NCBI GenBank assembly: GCA_014773175.1
Contig: VXCM01002524.1
Location: 62,001 to 126,000 of the forward strand
DNA: 64,000 nucleotides
Reading direction: 5' to 3'
Origin: Lucifuga dentata
Taxonomy: Eukaryota; Chordata; Actinopteri; Ophidiiformes; Bythitidae
The position numbers and the translations under genes are program-made. The notes under the pieces are model-generated. The model did not search any database, was not told the origin of the DNA, and saw nothing but the letters and a program-made list of their open reading frames with translations. Of this stretch, positions 34,793-48,600 are shown one piece after another (positions within the stretch are counted from its first letter, which is position 1; each line of letters starts with the position of its first letter).

Positions 34793-37690
34793 TGACTGGC
34801 TGCTGGGATGTGGTTACTAGTTTTTCAGCGAATCCTTGAAATGCCTGCATCGTATCTCTCATCCTTAGCAGCTTTAAAACCACAAGATAAAGAAAATGCA
34901 GAGAAAGAGCGGGAGAACGTGTGTGTGTGGGGGGGGGAAGCTTTTCTGAGTCTCTGGTTGTTTGCTTTTCTTTTTGCACTTCTCTTATCATTAATTTGTA
35001 AAGTTAAATCAGCATTAAGTCAACACGCATGTAAGACGCTATGGGTCTCTCCAAGATCCTCAATTTTTCTCTCTCACCTCACCCACAACAGTTGATTGAT
35101 AAGTTCCAAGCCCAGCACAGAAAGAGTCAGGCGTGCTGTTTCCAACATAATGTCCTTCTAACTTCATTCGCTAACACCAACCATACTGGACCTTACAGTT
35201 GATATCATATCATATCATCATATAATATCATATGAGGCAAAACATGTTCCAGCTAAAATAGGCTTCAGCTTTTTTCAGCCAGTTTGGGAGGAGATGAAAG
35301 TCTGAGAGCCAAATAAGGTGTAAAGTGAATGCTGAACTAGCTCAAAGCCAAAATTATGAATAACAGCCATAGTGACAGCTGGTGTGTGTGGAGGTGGATT
35401 GTTTGTCCAGCTTGTACAACTCACAGAACCTTGAATTCATAAGTTATAGATACCAAAAATGAATGTGATTAATGCATACAAGCATTAATGTGATTATATT
35501 GCTTATACATAAATATTCCGTCCCTTGCTCACATCCATATGTCAGGCTGAGAACTTATCAATCATTCCTTCTACAGTTAGTATGTCTGACAGTATAATCT
35601 GATTGTTTTACAGACAGTTTAACCTAATCATTCCTTTCAAGAAACAGCATGCAGTACTTCAAAGTCCAAGAGTGATATTATACACTGGTGTACAGCTGAC
35701 TGTAGTATTCATAATCAGAATCAAATACATTGTAAATGCACAATTTATATGATTTTTATATGAACACAAATTGTTTCTGTGTTTTGTGTTAATTGATTAC
35801 AGGCATTTTAAAACAGATCCCATGCAAAATTATATATTTTGTATATGATCATTAAATACCTCGTATAAGTTTTGTGTATGTACTTGAAATATGTGATACT
35901 AGTATATTAATGTATAAAATATGTATGAAAGAGATTGTCATGTATGACAAAATACACAAATACAAAAATATGTGATTCTCACATATTTTTCTTTAAATTA
36001 GTCCACTCAGTGTCTTAAGTTGTGTGCAGAGAGCTGAACCAAATCAAAACTTAATTTCCATACACATACTTAAAAACAAAAGTTTTTAAAAAATGGTGAT
36101 AATATATTTCCATCTAGAAAAAGTGATTGGAGATGATACTCATTTTTAATAAATCAATGATTTTTACCAGTTCTAATTGCTACGTCACTCATTTAAAAAT
36201 ATTCAGTCTGTTGTAATATCGCAAAAAATATACAACATTTGGATCACTATGTCGACAGAAAAGGTGAAGATACCAACAAAACAAACTTCTGTTAATGTGT
36301 TCGGCTTTGTTTTAATTTAACAACAGTGAGTGAATTGTTCACGTAAGAAATATTAACTACTGGGTGACAACTTCTGGAGCAGTCAGCAGATCATTTTTTT
36401 TCTCTGATATTTTATTTTTATAGTTTTCTTTTAAAAAGAGGATCGAAAATTTAATCAAACAAAATGTACACACGACACAAAAAAATCCACCGTTGCCACA
36501 AATATCTGACTTGTATCCAAAATATGTTTTCAATAATATGCGCAATTTAATCACAAGTGTAAAATTACAAGTAATGTTGATGATGCATGGGCCCCCTTTT
36601 AAATCGAGAAAATAAAAAATTATGTTGATCGTCTGGATAATACAATAAGGTTTAGCTATCTCAAAAGTCTTTACACTATTTGTTCTTTTTCCTCATAACT
36701 GTGTTGCATTAGATTAGCATTAGATGCATGTAGATTACAATCATTCAGATTCTCTTATAATACTTGACAGATGTGATGTGCATTAATTGAAGATGCAATT
36801 GATTAAACATTTCAAGAAATACAAAAACTGGTAACTTTTAAATTTGACAGATAAGTACTGTTTTTTTTCTTTACCCATTTACCTCTGGACAGTTTATTGC
36901 TTTGTTACATGTGATAGAAAGATTTCCCCAAACTATAGCGAATATGTTGCATGTAAGACCTGATACAGCATCTTTGTCCAGCTGATTTTGATGAGTTAAC
37001 ACACACATTACTTTACCCTTAGGCTTTATGCCATTGCTGTTAAATGACATTGTGGGCACACCATTGTTTGCTCAATTTATCCTGCTAGGTATTTTTAGGA
37101 GGCTGATAGCCACTCTACATACAAAATACTCATTTTGACTGTAAAAAAAATTATGTGATGATTCCTATTTATGGAAGTAGAGGTAATGATTTGGTTTGCA
37201 CTGTAGTTCAAATGTGCACTGCTCCAAAATTACATATTCTACATCTATATGACCTCTTTTTTAGGCATTAGTAAAATAATCACAGAAACCACATGTTATA
37301 TAAATTAAAGCTTTACATGTTTGAATTTATCTAAAGTTTTTTCACGGCAAGATTTTTGTATGGAAAAGTGTTCTTGGACAGAAGAATGAAAGATGTCTTT
37401 TCTTCAGGTCTCTCCTTGGATAAAACAAAAATAAAACTTATGCACATTTTTCAAGAGTATCTATTATGCAGTCCACAATAAAATTGATGAATTCTCAATT
37501 TTAAACTGTGATTCAATTGTAGGAAGTCAGAGGCAGCGGATACCCTCTTTGTGAAAAAGTACAAGACAGAGGAATCAGAAATTGGATTGCAGTACTCCAA
37601 GGCCACACTGGGTTTGAACATCATGCGAAGACACATTTTTTGAACAAATCATCTCAATGGCCCAAACTCCTAACCAGTTAAGGTTGAGGG
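31558..37690. other. Region between chrna9 and rhoh
   Basis: No gene was recognised over 6 kb. It holds a (CA)n run at 31803-31862, a dispersed repeat at about 32510-32660 (inverse of the 21180 repeat), poly-A tracts (33608-33635, 33774-33790), a gapped (TG)n at 34045-34142, a (GA)n at 34239-34265 and another (TG)n at 34759-34791. The part closest to 37690 should include the rhoh 3' UTR. The rest is AT-rich and apparently unique. Confidence 0.55.
34081..34109. other. Assembly gap (29 N) inside (TG)n
   Basis: A run of 29 undetermined bases flanked on both sides by TG repeats. The gap is probably an unresolved microsatellite of unknown length. Confidence 0.98.
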
Positions 37691-38278
37691 TCAAAAGACT
37701 TTGCACTGGTTTACGCTGAACATCCGTCGCCTGGCCTGCTTCCTGGCCTGGTTCACGGCTGTTCGCACGGCATACTCAAACACTTGTTGCACACCACGGT
37801 TGCCGAGGGAAGAGCATTCCAGATAGCCTTTAGCTTGTACTTCACGAGCCACTCGTCTCCCCTCTGCTGCTGAGATGCAGCTGGCCTGATGCAGCCCCAT
37901 CTCCCGCAGGTCCGTCTGCGTGGCCACAACCAGCACCGGCACGTTAGGCAGGTTCTCCCGAATCTCAGCAATCCACTTGTGCTGGACGCTGGCCAGGGAG
38001 TTAGGGTTGGCCACAGAGTAGCAGATGAGAACAATGTCAGCCTGCTGGTAGGACCTTGGTCGGATCTGTCTAAAGTTGTCATTGCCCGCTGTGTCCCATA
38101 GGCCCAGGCTGATCTGAACCCCGTCCATGTACACCTCCACTCCCGTGTTCTCAAACACTGTGGGCTTGTAGCTGTCTGGGAAAGTCTCTGAAGTGAAGCG
38201 AACAAGGAGGGCTGTCTTACCCACTGCACTGTCCCCGACCAGGACACACTTCACTGACATCTCTGCTTCTCCGTTCAT
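37691..38278 (-). CDS. rhoh: Rho-related GTP-binding protein RhoH
   Basis: A 195-residue atypical Rho GTPase, haematopoietic in mammals, where it recruits ZAP70/LCK in T-cell signalling. It is coded in one exon, as in human. The start is the ATG at 38276-38278 (context ACCATGA); the open frame runs further upstream but without an ATG. A second Met at residue 7 aligns with the human start. P-loop GDSAVGKT has Ser17 where Rac1 has Gly12, and DTAGND has Asn66 where Rac1 has Gln61; both changes are known RhoH hallmarks that abolish GTP hydrolysis. The paired tyrosines 77 and 87 ([14 protein letters not shown]) match the RhoH ITAM-like motif. The C terminus [13 protein letters not shown] ends in a CAAX box for prenylation. 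It is next to n4bp2 as in human 4p14. Confidence 0.95.
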   Translation of the reverse strand: MNGEAEMSVKCVLVGDSAVGKTALLVRFTSETFPDSYKPTVFENTGVEVYMDGVQISLGLWDTAGNDNFRQIRPRSYQQADIVLICYSVANPNSLASVQHKWIAEIRENLPNVPVLVVATQTDLREMGLHQASCISAAEGRRVAREVQAKGYLECSSLGNRGVQQVFEYAVRTAVNQARKQARRRMFSVNQCKVF

Positions 38279-40086
38279 GGTTACCTCTTCCAATATCAGT
38301 CCTCCGGGACTTTGGAGTTCTTAGTAAAGTGTCTTAGGTGTGTTTCTTTGGTGATTTGTTGATCTTTAGAGGTACTGGTTCCATGAGGAAGATGAAGATG
38401 GTGACTGTTCTGGTTGTGATCTGATTGTGAGTTCAGGTTTTAGTTTTCATAGTAGTTGATTTGTAACCCCGCTTTAATTTAATTACACTGCAGGAGATGA
38501 TCAGTCAGAGCAGTTGATGATGATGTCTCTGTATGGCATTTCCCTTCTCAAAATCAATCAAATAACCTGCGTATGGTGCAGTTTTTCAGCAGTGAGCTTT
38601 ATAAAAGCCTCTCATAGCCTCTCAGGGCCTCTTTGACTCCTCACACCACGCATGGCTTAGGCAAAGTCTTGGCAGCAGCGTGGTCAGCTCGTGGTCGTTT
38701 TTGCTAAAGATGCTGAACGCAGTCATTCTGTCCAGACTGGTCTATCCTCTCAGTGATGAAGAAGAGGACCTCCTGATGGGAGAGAGAGAGAGATGAAGAG
38801 ATTCGTCGGTGTAGCACATTCAGCCTGTGGAAATGAAGTAAATGTTTGTTTAAAGCTTCTCTTTACAATCGGTTGATAGGTTCTGCTGTATGCTTTTGTA
38901 GAAGATGACAGTGGTACAGCCCTGTGTACAGTCTGCAACACAATTGAAAAATATCTGTAGTTATCAAACATACAATACTTGATGGATATGTAGAAGAGGA
39001 CATGATATTTTTAGAACACTGAGACAATGAAGGAATACATATTAAAGTAGATGTACTGGTTAGTAAGTGTATAATGAATGTAGATTTAATACGGAAGTAA
39101 ACATTCCTTTTTTTGGGTGTGCCTCACAATTCAGTTTAATCCCTAAACTTTAAGATTAACAATGCATTAGCATGTACACTATTTTCTAATTTATACATAT
39201 GGTCTGTGTGTCTCCTATAGCTCCTATGTTGTCCATAACATGGTCCAGTGCTGAAGCTGCACTTTCACCACAAACGAACATCTATCAATGGGTGACAAGA
39301 TCTCTGCCATGGTTCAGTATAGTTATTTAAAATATGTTGTTAATTTTTATACATATTTTGTTACAAGTAACAGACCCTTTAATGGCTTCTTTTGACTTCT
39401 CAGGAGAGCATTAAGTTGTTAGACATTTTTCTTTTTAAATTAAAGCACCAGAAGTAATACATCAGCCCCAAAACATTCTCCATGTTACATGAAACTTCAC
39501 GCAGCTCTGGGGATGGAAAGATCTCCACATCGATGATGGGACACTTTAATCAGCATGTTTTCCACTGTTTACTGTAAATTCTATTACTAGAGGAAGCTCT
39601 GGTTTTATCTAGGATCTCCTGGTGTAGAAATCTTCAGTAAATAACGCAAACTAAATAATAACTTAAAAAAAAGAATCTTATATTGCAAGTGAACACTCTA
39701 AAATAATTCAGTAATCTTTGTGTTGAAATCATGTTTATTTCTTATTGTAGCTTATAGTTTAATTCACATATTCCTAATTTTCGATCTCAACTTTTCAGAG
39801 AACAATTCACACTGATAATGTAATTTCCTCCATTGTAAAAAGTTACTGGGATTTTCTTTTCCGCAGTAAAGGCTTATGAAATTGCACTTATATTAGATTT
39901 ACACAGTATGCTAGTTTTGAATAGAATAGAATAAATTATTGTAAGTTAATAATGCATCTGCTAAACTGTATTGTCTTAAAGCAAACCAGAGACAAAGAAA
40001 AAGATCATTACCGTTCTTGTCACGCTTCTGAAACTTGGTAACAACAGGCGGATGCTGACTGCCGCCTTCAGACAAAGCAGAAAGCA

Positions 40087-40122
<36 letters not shown>

Positions 40123-42614
40123 CTCTAGTTACAGTATAGTTTGAACTTTAGAGTTAGCTTCCTGAAAAGTGGATGTTGTAAATCTCCATAAATTATACAT
40201 CTACAAAATACTGAGTCGTCTCGTCTAATAAAGCAATAGTCCGGTAGGAAGAAGGAGGGATGTGAGAAATAACGCGAGGAAAGAAGAGTTGAAGCATCCG
40301 CTGGTTCAGCGTGGGGGTGTGACTTGCCTCCCCACCACAGCTGCTTTAAAATATGCTGCTATGTTGCGTTAGGGATGAAAGGACCGTTTTGTAACTGTGA
40401 GCCTTTACGCAGCGGCGGAGCGCACGGTGAAAGGAAACGAGGCGATTTACGCAGTAGGAGCCGCCATAATGAAGCTTCAGCATATGATAAAGTTATGTAA
40501 TAACNGATTTACGCAGTAGGAGCCGCCATAATGAAGCTTCAGCATATGATAAAGTTATGTAATAACTGAGATCATGAACATACATTCTCCTGCTGGTTTG
40601 GTTGTAAATAGATTGCATACTTACATACTTGCATTTTTAATTAATTTTGCTCTTGTTGCCTTATCCTTATTTTTTTTTTAATTTTATTTGATTTTATTAT
40701 TTTTTTTATTCTTAAGCACTTTGAACTTGAACTTTTTCTGAACTTTGAGCCATTGTCATTAGAGAGCATTTACAGTGACTGGGGTTTGACTCAGATCAGA
40801 TTTATTATCGGCAAAATAGAAAGTAAAATTATGTAAATATAAGAACACAAATTGTTTGTATTCTGAGAAGTGCTGTGTTTTAATTCATTGTTAATTATAA
40901 AATGTATTTTCAATTTAAAAAGTAGTTGAATCCCCCAAATAAAAGTTTATGTTGATTCTGCCTCCGCTAGGTTCATGGTGTTTAGGAAAAATCCCATTTA
41001 GTCATCACCTAATCACTGTTTAATCCCAAATGTCTGAATTCTGATTTTTTCGAGTTCTGCAGATGTCTATAATTTACACAACTCTTATATAACCTCTATC
41101 AATTTATATAAGAATTGATATTAAAGGTGTGAATCACTCAAATAGATTTCCCATTTATAATATTGCTTATTAAAAGTGGATGTTGTATTTGCTCTATATA
41201 CCTAGAGAAATATTTTGTTGCATTGTGATTTTTTTTTTTTTTTTATNTTTTTTTTTTTTTTTTAATGACTTCAAACTGTTTAAATTGCTTAAACTGTAGG
41301 TTTAGAGGTAGTAATGGGAACTGTTACATTATGTTTTTGTGCCAGCTCATTGTTGCTGGGGAGCTCCTTCCGTTTCAGCACCAGGAATGGGACTTCATTA
41401 TAATTATTTAATGATTATTATAATCCCACATGCAAACAAACAAGTCAAACTGTAAAGAACTGTAACTCTTTATTCAATAATACAATGTTTTTTGTAAAAC
41501 CATAGGAAAGTAAATATGTAAAAAAAAAAAAAAAAANAAAAAAAAAAAAAAAATACAATTTTGTCTTCAATTACTTTTTTTTTTACAAGATTATTTACAA
41601 TTAGTAAAATTTGTCAGCATCATCTTGTTCTTGCACCTTTGTTAAAAATAATATCAAAATTAAAAAGATAAATTACTTTAAACTTGCAAAACTAGTGTAG
41701 CAATACCTATTGCTGCTAAATATGGCACAATAATTTTTGAAAGCAATTTAGAGGATACACAGTGGTACCACAAACACGCTGCAAATATCAACTGGCCTCA
41801 AAAGAGAATAAAACACACAATTTCTTTTTTAAATACCTGAGTCAGAATACAGCAGCAGCTAAATGTCATCTTGGTCTTTCGCAAAGATAAATGAACAGAC
41901 AGCGGCTCAGACAAGGCTGGGTTATGGCTGGGTAGAACTCACAGTGGAGGTTGTTCAAACTATTTAATGATCATGCTGAGTCTCATGCTCACCTACGAGT
42001 GAGCAAGATGCAATGTAACACTATGACTGAAAGAAGTAGATGTCTTCTTATTAAGCATTTGGCTCGATAGTACCTTCTCAGAGGACAACCTCTAGTCAGA
42101 GAGGACAGGTTCAATGTTGAATTAGGGTTCCATATACACACATATTACTTAAAATTCAGCATGGCATCAGGCAGACAATCACCACTGAATTAATGTAACT
42201 TAAAATGCTTACATTTTGTCTAAAAAGAACATAGTCCATATTGCTAAGAGAGTTTAAATAATACCTTATTCATTATCGACCTGTCATTCTTGAGTGGCAA
42301 AACACTGGATGATTAAAATGCATTAAGGCAATTGTAAAGCAAAATATTGCACAGTATAAAACTTTTTAAATACAAAATATATATATTTTGACTTTACAAA
42401 TGCATACCCTGATTTGAGTTTCACACCAATGCAGTCATAAAAAATGTTTAGATTAAGATTCTGGCAGCTGTTAGAGTGACAGAGAAGGAGTGAGATGGGG
42501 TGAATAGAAAGAATAGAGAAGTAAAATTACTATTTATGTTGAATTGAGAGAGAGAGAGAGAAAGAGAGAGAGAGAAGTAGAGAGGAGTAGCAGCTCCAAT
42601 AAACCAGGCTCCAT
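38279..42614. other. Region between rhoh start and n4bp2 stop
   Basis: 38279-38500 is likely rhoh 5' UTR/promoter. 41469-42614 is likely the n4bp2 3' UTR, ending near a minus-strand AATAAA at 41469-41474; it contains a (GA)n run at 42547-42574. Between them are poly-A/poly-T tracts with single Ns (41247, 41537), a poly-A at 40090-40118, and an exact duplication around an N at 40505. A more CpG-rich patch at 40240-40450 could be an upstream rhoh promoter. No additional gene was seen. Confidence 0.5.
40444..40566. repeat. Exact 61-bp direct duplication around a single N
   Basis: 40444-40504 and 40506-40566 are identical (starting GATTTACGCAGTAGG), separated only by the N at 40505. Perfect identity with the N exactly at the joint suggests two contig ends that were not merged, rather than a biological repeat. 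Confidence 0.85.
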
Positions 42615-45600
42615 TCACTTCAAACACACCAACATGAGACCAGGCTTTGGCTCAGTGAACCTGAGAGATAAGGAGATAGGAAAAAAGTAGGTGAGGAATA
42701 GTGTGTGCGTGTGTATATATGCACATGTGTACGTGTATATACCTATATTGTTTGTTGGTGAGGTAGTCTATAACAGCGGGGCGGATGCGGGCCACACCCC
42801 CCTGGCTGTGGTTCCCTCTTCCTGTGATGACAGAGAGCTGAGGTCGACACAGACCCTGCTCATATTCTATGCAGAAAGAGGCCAAAAGAGAAGAATGTTA
42901 TTAAGAGAACTTATGTTCACAGACTGTGAAAGATACAGAAGGAAAAATCCGGGGTTTGGGTGTCCTAATATGGTTTAAATGTACACCAAAGCAAAGATGC
43001 CATCTCTATTCATTTAGTTATGATGCCACTGTTGTCTCTGTCATCTCTATTCTCTACTCATTCAGTGTATACTGTAATTGTGTCCACTACCTGTGGTTTT
43101 GTCATGTAGGACTTGAGCCAGGTGCTGCAGGGCTTCGTCCACATGCAGCCCATGAAGGTCCAGGATGTTATTGGGCAGCAAGGACGAGTTGACCTTCTCA
43201 AAGATCTGACTTGCTGCTCGATGATTGGCCTCATGCATCTGTTGAGTATGGAGGTGTCCCTAAGGGAGATGTGACCCAAATTCATTAATCGTTAAGCTGA
43301 GCGATTATTATTGTTAGTCTGTGAAGGTTCATCTCAGTTATCCAGGTGATAAGATGTTAGAAGGTTGAAATTGTGTCACTGGATAAAACAGCTTGAAAAT
43401 ATTTTGCTGTTCATCCAAAATGCTTCTCTAGTTCTTACTCTAGTGAGAACAGGTAGCGACATTTATTTCCAAAATGGATGTGTTAGCAAACACAAGTTGA
43501 ACCTTCGAAACTAACTAAACATCAGGACTACTGAATGATATGAACTCTTGAGTCAGAAAAACAAACTTTAATTGCACAATTACATTAAACAATTTTTTAA
43601 ACATCCAACCATTTCTTGCAGAGCAAACAATCAAGGAGTCAAAAGAAATTATTGTACTGATTATACTTTGTAATTAACATGTAGAAAAAGTAACAGCAAC
43701 AGCAAACAAAAGTCACAAGTCAGTTTTAGTGATAGAGCCCCTGCTCCTTACCTGCTGTGCATAAAAGGAGGCCACTTCTTTGCATCCTTGCTTGTACGCC
43801 TCTGCAGCCTTGGCAAAACACTCAATCTGCCGATTCCTCTGTAGGCTGGCCTCGGTCCTGAAGTCCTCGTACTGTGGGTCATCTGTATCCTGGTAATGGG
43901 ACATGGCTGACTCTGGTGGATTCTGCCTCTGACAAGAACAAGTAGACAAGAACACAGAGCTGATGATGGGTGGGATAGATATTGAGTAAGGAGATAATAT
44001 TTTGATAGGTCTTCTTGTGGTTTGTTATTAATGCGCTGGCATCAGTATCAATATTTCTGTAGTGACATGAAGGCAACAGTGTTTCCTTCCTTTTGTTGCA
44101 GATTTGAACTCTGACTTGTTCTGTTTTCTGGCAGTTCAGCCTTTTGCTAATTTTACAGCTGTTAGACACACAGTAACTTGTTCTTGTTACTGAGCCTGTA
44201 TTAAAAAGACTCCATATGTGTCCTTTTAATATACATTATTTATCTCAGCTGTTCATAGAATCTGGAAAAAGTAAGCTCTAATCAAGTAAACAGTAACCAA
44301 GTGTAGTACAATGAAAAATATGTGGCCATTTTGTGATATATTTTCCTTTTCGGTTACACAGATGTTGCAATATGATGTAGGTGTGATCAACTTGTCATGC
44401 ATCTGCAATCGTACCTGTATGATGATATCATGAGCAAAATATGGTAACAGTATCGTATTGTTCATTACACTGTGATTCATCGCCAAAGCTAATGGTGGTG
44501 AATATATTCAGAGAGAAGAATAAGTGGAATAAGAGGAATAAGTGTGTTGTGTGTGTGTGTGAATACCTTTTCTCTCTCCCTGCTCGCTGTTCTGTGGTGG
44601 TCAGACCGAGCTGCTTCTGGGGCAATGACTGTCTTGACAGGCTCCTCATCCAGTAGAGAGCGAAGGAACAGCTCTGTCTGGGTCAAGCAGTAGCTACACA
44701 CACACACACACACACCAGAAGTGTACTGCCACTAATTTTGATGCTCTATTAAAAAAACTCACTTTAGTGCAGAGAGAGGCTGTTTGCACGGTCTACCTCA
44801 GAGAAGTATCTAATTTGAGCTTGAGTGGCCTGATTAAATTCATTTCAAGCGACTGGTAAAAATGTTTGCATCCGGTAATGTACTGCTGGTTGTGTAATTA
44901 TGATGATGAATTGTTTCTAGCAGACTAAGCAGATAACTAGTGCGTCAGAGCTGCACTCGTGTCTTACTTGTGGTCTCTGAAGATGTCCTGGAGGAAATGC
45001 TTGTCAATGGTGGGGAACAGGGAGTATAGTTGGCTTTCTTTCAGCAGGGTGGCCCCATTTCGTCTGTCGGGGTCTGCACGACTTTGTCTAGTCTGGAGAA
45101 AAGGAAAAAGAAGGTACGATTGCCCAACTCTCACTTCCCCCAATTTGGGGGAAATGAGTCAGGAGTGACTGACTTGCAAACAAAAGAGCAGACCAGGATA
45201 ATATTAATCAGGATTTGTATGTCAGAAGATATTAAAAAGACCATGCAGGTATTTGTGTGTTACCTTCTCCATGTTCTCCTGTAAAGCTTGCTCCTCCTTT
45301 ATTATATCCCGAAGAGATACATGAGGGTGGGATACACTCCAGTGGTCCATTAATGGCATCACACCATAGGCCCCTGGTTGGCTGTTCAGGGAAGTGGAAC
45401 CATCTACACCAGTCAGACAATGTGTTGCCTGTGTTCTTTCTCTTGGCTCAGTTTTGGTCACCTGTGATTCACCTGAGTGCACCAAACCTAAACAGTCATC
45501 AAAAATGTTGATGGTTAAAGGGAGTAAACATAGTTTACAACACATATAGCACATTAATGTAATCATTTAATGTATGTGTTTGTGTGAACTCACTTTCCTG

Positions 45601-48600
45601 AAGCAGATGATATGAAAGGGTTGCTTGTCTCTGCCTTTCCTGTAAAACAAGCAGTCAGATTAACCAACAAATGATCAAGTCACCAACCTACCCAAAACTC
45701 AAACACAAAGATCAATACATTTTTATGGTCAATAGATGCAAATTTAGTACTTTACTCTTAAGTAGGATTATCGGCCTAGTGCTACAGTTGTAGTGACAAA
45801 ATCTATGGTGGTTTGTATGGTGGTTTGGTATCACTGCCAACTATTTTACAGCTCACCTGGACAGTTTCCTTCCACTTCTGGTGGAGCAGCTTAGCCAGGC
45901 TCAGGTCCATCTGCACTGCATAGTCATCAGTGGAACATGAATCTGAATATTGGGGACCGGAGGGAGGTAGGCTTTAATTAGATAGTAAAGTTACTGGTTG
46001 CAAAAATAATTTTGCTGGACATACATGCGTTTTAGTTACCTGGATCCATTCCCACAGGACCAAACAGTTCAGTTAGCTGCAGTGCCACTTCAGTGGGAAG
46101 TTTGAGTTCCACACTCTGAATGTCAAGGTGTATTTCCTCCCAGTGTCTCCTTTCAGGCCTCTCCTCCTTCTTCTGTGCTCCTTCTCTTTCGATCTCCTCT
46201 AACTCATCCTGCAGCAATCGATGGATCTCGTCCATGCTAGATATGTCATCCACATGTATTGTTCCATTATTTAAGCTTCCACCCCGAGCTCCACTTTCTA
46301 AGTCAGTCTTTTTGTGTTCAATGTCGTCATATCCCTCTCCTTCTTTTACTGATTTAATCAGATTATGTGATGTTGTATCAGGATGATCTTTGTTTGTAAC
46401 TTGAGAAACTGCATCTCCAAAATTTAGTAAGTCTGTATTATTCGAGCTCTCTCCTGACTCATTAACGGTTCCATGGGTTGAGTCTTGAGTCACCTCTACT
46501 AAACTTGCTGGCTCAGTCTTTGGGAGACCCTCAGAGGGAAGGTCATCTAAAACACTAGAAAGCAACCTGGTATCAAGAGCTGCTACATCTAAACCTCCAC
46601 ACAGTCTGGATGCATTCTGGTCATCTTCAACACCACCATCTTCCTCCTTCTCCGCCTCATAATCCTCATCCCTAAAGAATCTCTCTCCAGAGTCGAGTAG
46701 CAGGTTGGTGGTCCATTCTAAGTCTTGATGGCATTTGTCATATAAGTCTTCCAATGTATCAAAACTAACTCGTCTAAAATAACAGCTGAGGATACGCAGG
46801 CTCTCAAGCCGACCTCGATTAGCTCCAATGTCCTTCTCCTCCACCTGTGTGCCTTTTTCATGAACCACACGGTAGGGTACCTCTCTGCGACTAGACGGAT
46901 GAACTGCGACTGCTGCAGAAACAGTGCTGGACAGCTCTGGTACAAAGCGGGAACTGTCACAAGACAGGACTGTGATGTCATCAGGGTACGCATTGTTAAC
47001 CATCTCATCAATACTGTCCTGATGATTGAGGCGCCAGAGAAGGGCAAAGTCTTTAGGTTCTGTTTGTGTGGAACAGCCTGCGTCCACCAGAGGAGCATGG
47101 TCCTCAGGACTTGGTTTGGGAATGGGCTCAGTGTATAGGTCAAACTTTGGTTTGGGGTTAAGGCTAGGGCTACAGTTGGGATTAAAATTGAGTTCAACAT
47201 CTGGCTTAATGCTGTCCTGACCACTTCTTAGGTTTTGGGCTGTGGTATCGTCTGTGAGAGTTTCCAATGAAGAGGAGCAGTTTTGAGTGAAGGTTAGCGC
47301 TAGTTTGCATGATTTCCCCGACCTGCGACCCTGCCGCTGCTTTCGCTCCTGACTACCTTCATTGAGATGAGTGCATTCTGCTTTCATAGAGGTCTCGCAC
47401 ACAGGACTCTGACAGACCTCGCCAATATGGCTGCCATCAGCCTCAGTTCTACTCTCAGTAAGAGTTTTACTTTCTTCACAGATTTGTGTGTCTATATCAG
47501 TATGATCAACACCAACCTCACTTCCAGTCATTTGTATTCTCACTCCATCATGGCATATTTTTGGCGCCACAGTTCCAGAGCCAACTAACGAATCAACACT
47601 GAGAGCTGAGAGAGAACTAGTAGAGTTGCTTGCTTCCAAATTCACAGAGCCCGTTTCTCTTCCAGTGTCTAACACATTATCATTATCTCCTGAGGAACTA
47701 CTCCCTCCTTCCTCAATTTCAACTCCTTCCCAATCATCTACTCTCATTTCAGGGTGATCTTTGTCCACACAAGAGTCAGCTGCCTTCCAGTCTAACACAC
47801 AATCAGGTAATTCAGTTCTGCTGCTGTTAACCTGGTTCTTGTCTTGATCTCCCTCTTTAGTATTAGATATATTACCATGGGCTTCCTCAGACCTGCTGCC
47901 TGAATCCTCCTCTCTCTCTACTTCTTCTCCAGAGCTGGGGGAAAGGGATGCGTCAATGGAAGAGCCAGTCTGAATGGTGGCTAACCCTGTCTGAATAAGA
48001 TCAAGAAGCTTCTGGAACTCTGTTACATCAGGTCCTGGCCGCACTTTCATTGTATTTTCATGGCAATCAGCAGCTTCATTCTCTCCCCCGTCTTCATTCT
48101 GATTTTGCTCTTGATGCCTTTGCCTTTCTCTTCTCCTCACCTGTCGCTGCTCTAGGGATCCTTCAGAAGGCCAGTCCCCTACAAAATCCAACAACTCAGG
48201 CCTTCCCTTCTCTCTGTCCCTTACCATCCCATCCCCTTCTGCTCCTGTATCCTCCATCCCTTCATCCTCCTCTCCCTCTTTCTCTGATTGGTTAGTATCT
48301 TTTACCAGATCAGCAGGCTCCAGCTTGTCAAAATCTGACCTCCCCCTTCCTCTTCCTCTCTTCACTCTTTGTCCAACTGACTCAGAGAAGGCCACAGACA
48401 TTTCATCCCCGTGGTGGTCTTCATTCAGCACTGATTCTACAATACAGTCTGGAATTGCATGGTCTCCACTTGGATGATTCAGCTCGAAGTGGGTGTCCAA
48501 TTCAGAATCCAATGGCCCTAAATCCATCTCATCATCTCCATCAGGAATTTCAAAGTTTTCCATCTGTCTTTTACCTGAGTGAATATTGAGTGACTTAGCA

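Noticed and set aside
38279..38293. Extension of rhoh to a start at 38293
   Set aside because: The codon there is TTG, not ATG. The first ATG (38278) has a good context, so the extra five codons were dropped.
47026..48295. Several plus-strand open frames opposite n4bp2 exon 7 and opposite drd5 and the GIMAP gene
   Set aside because: They are antisense shadows of long, strongly supported minus-strand exons and show no similarity of their own.
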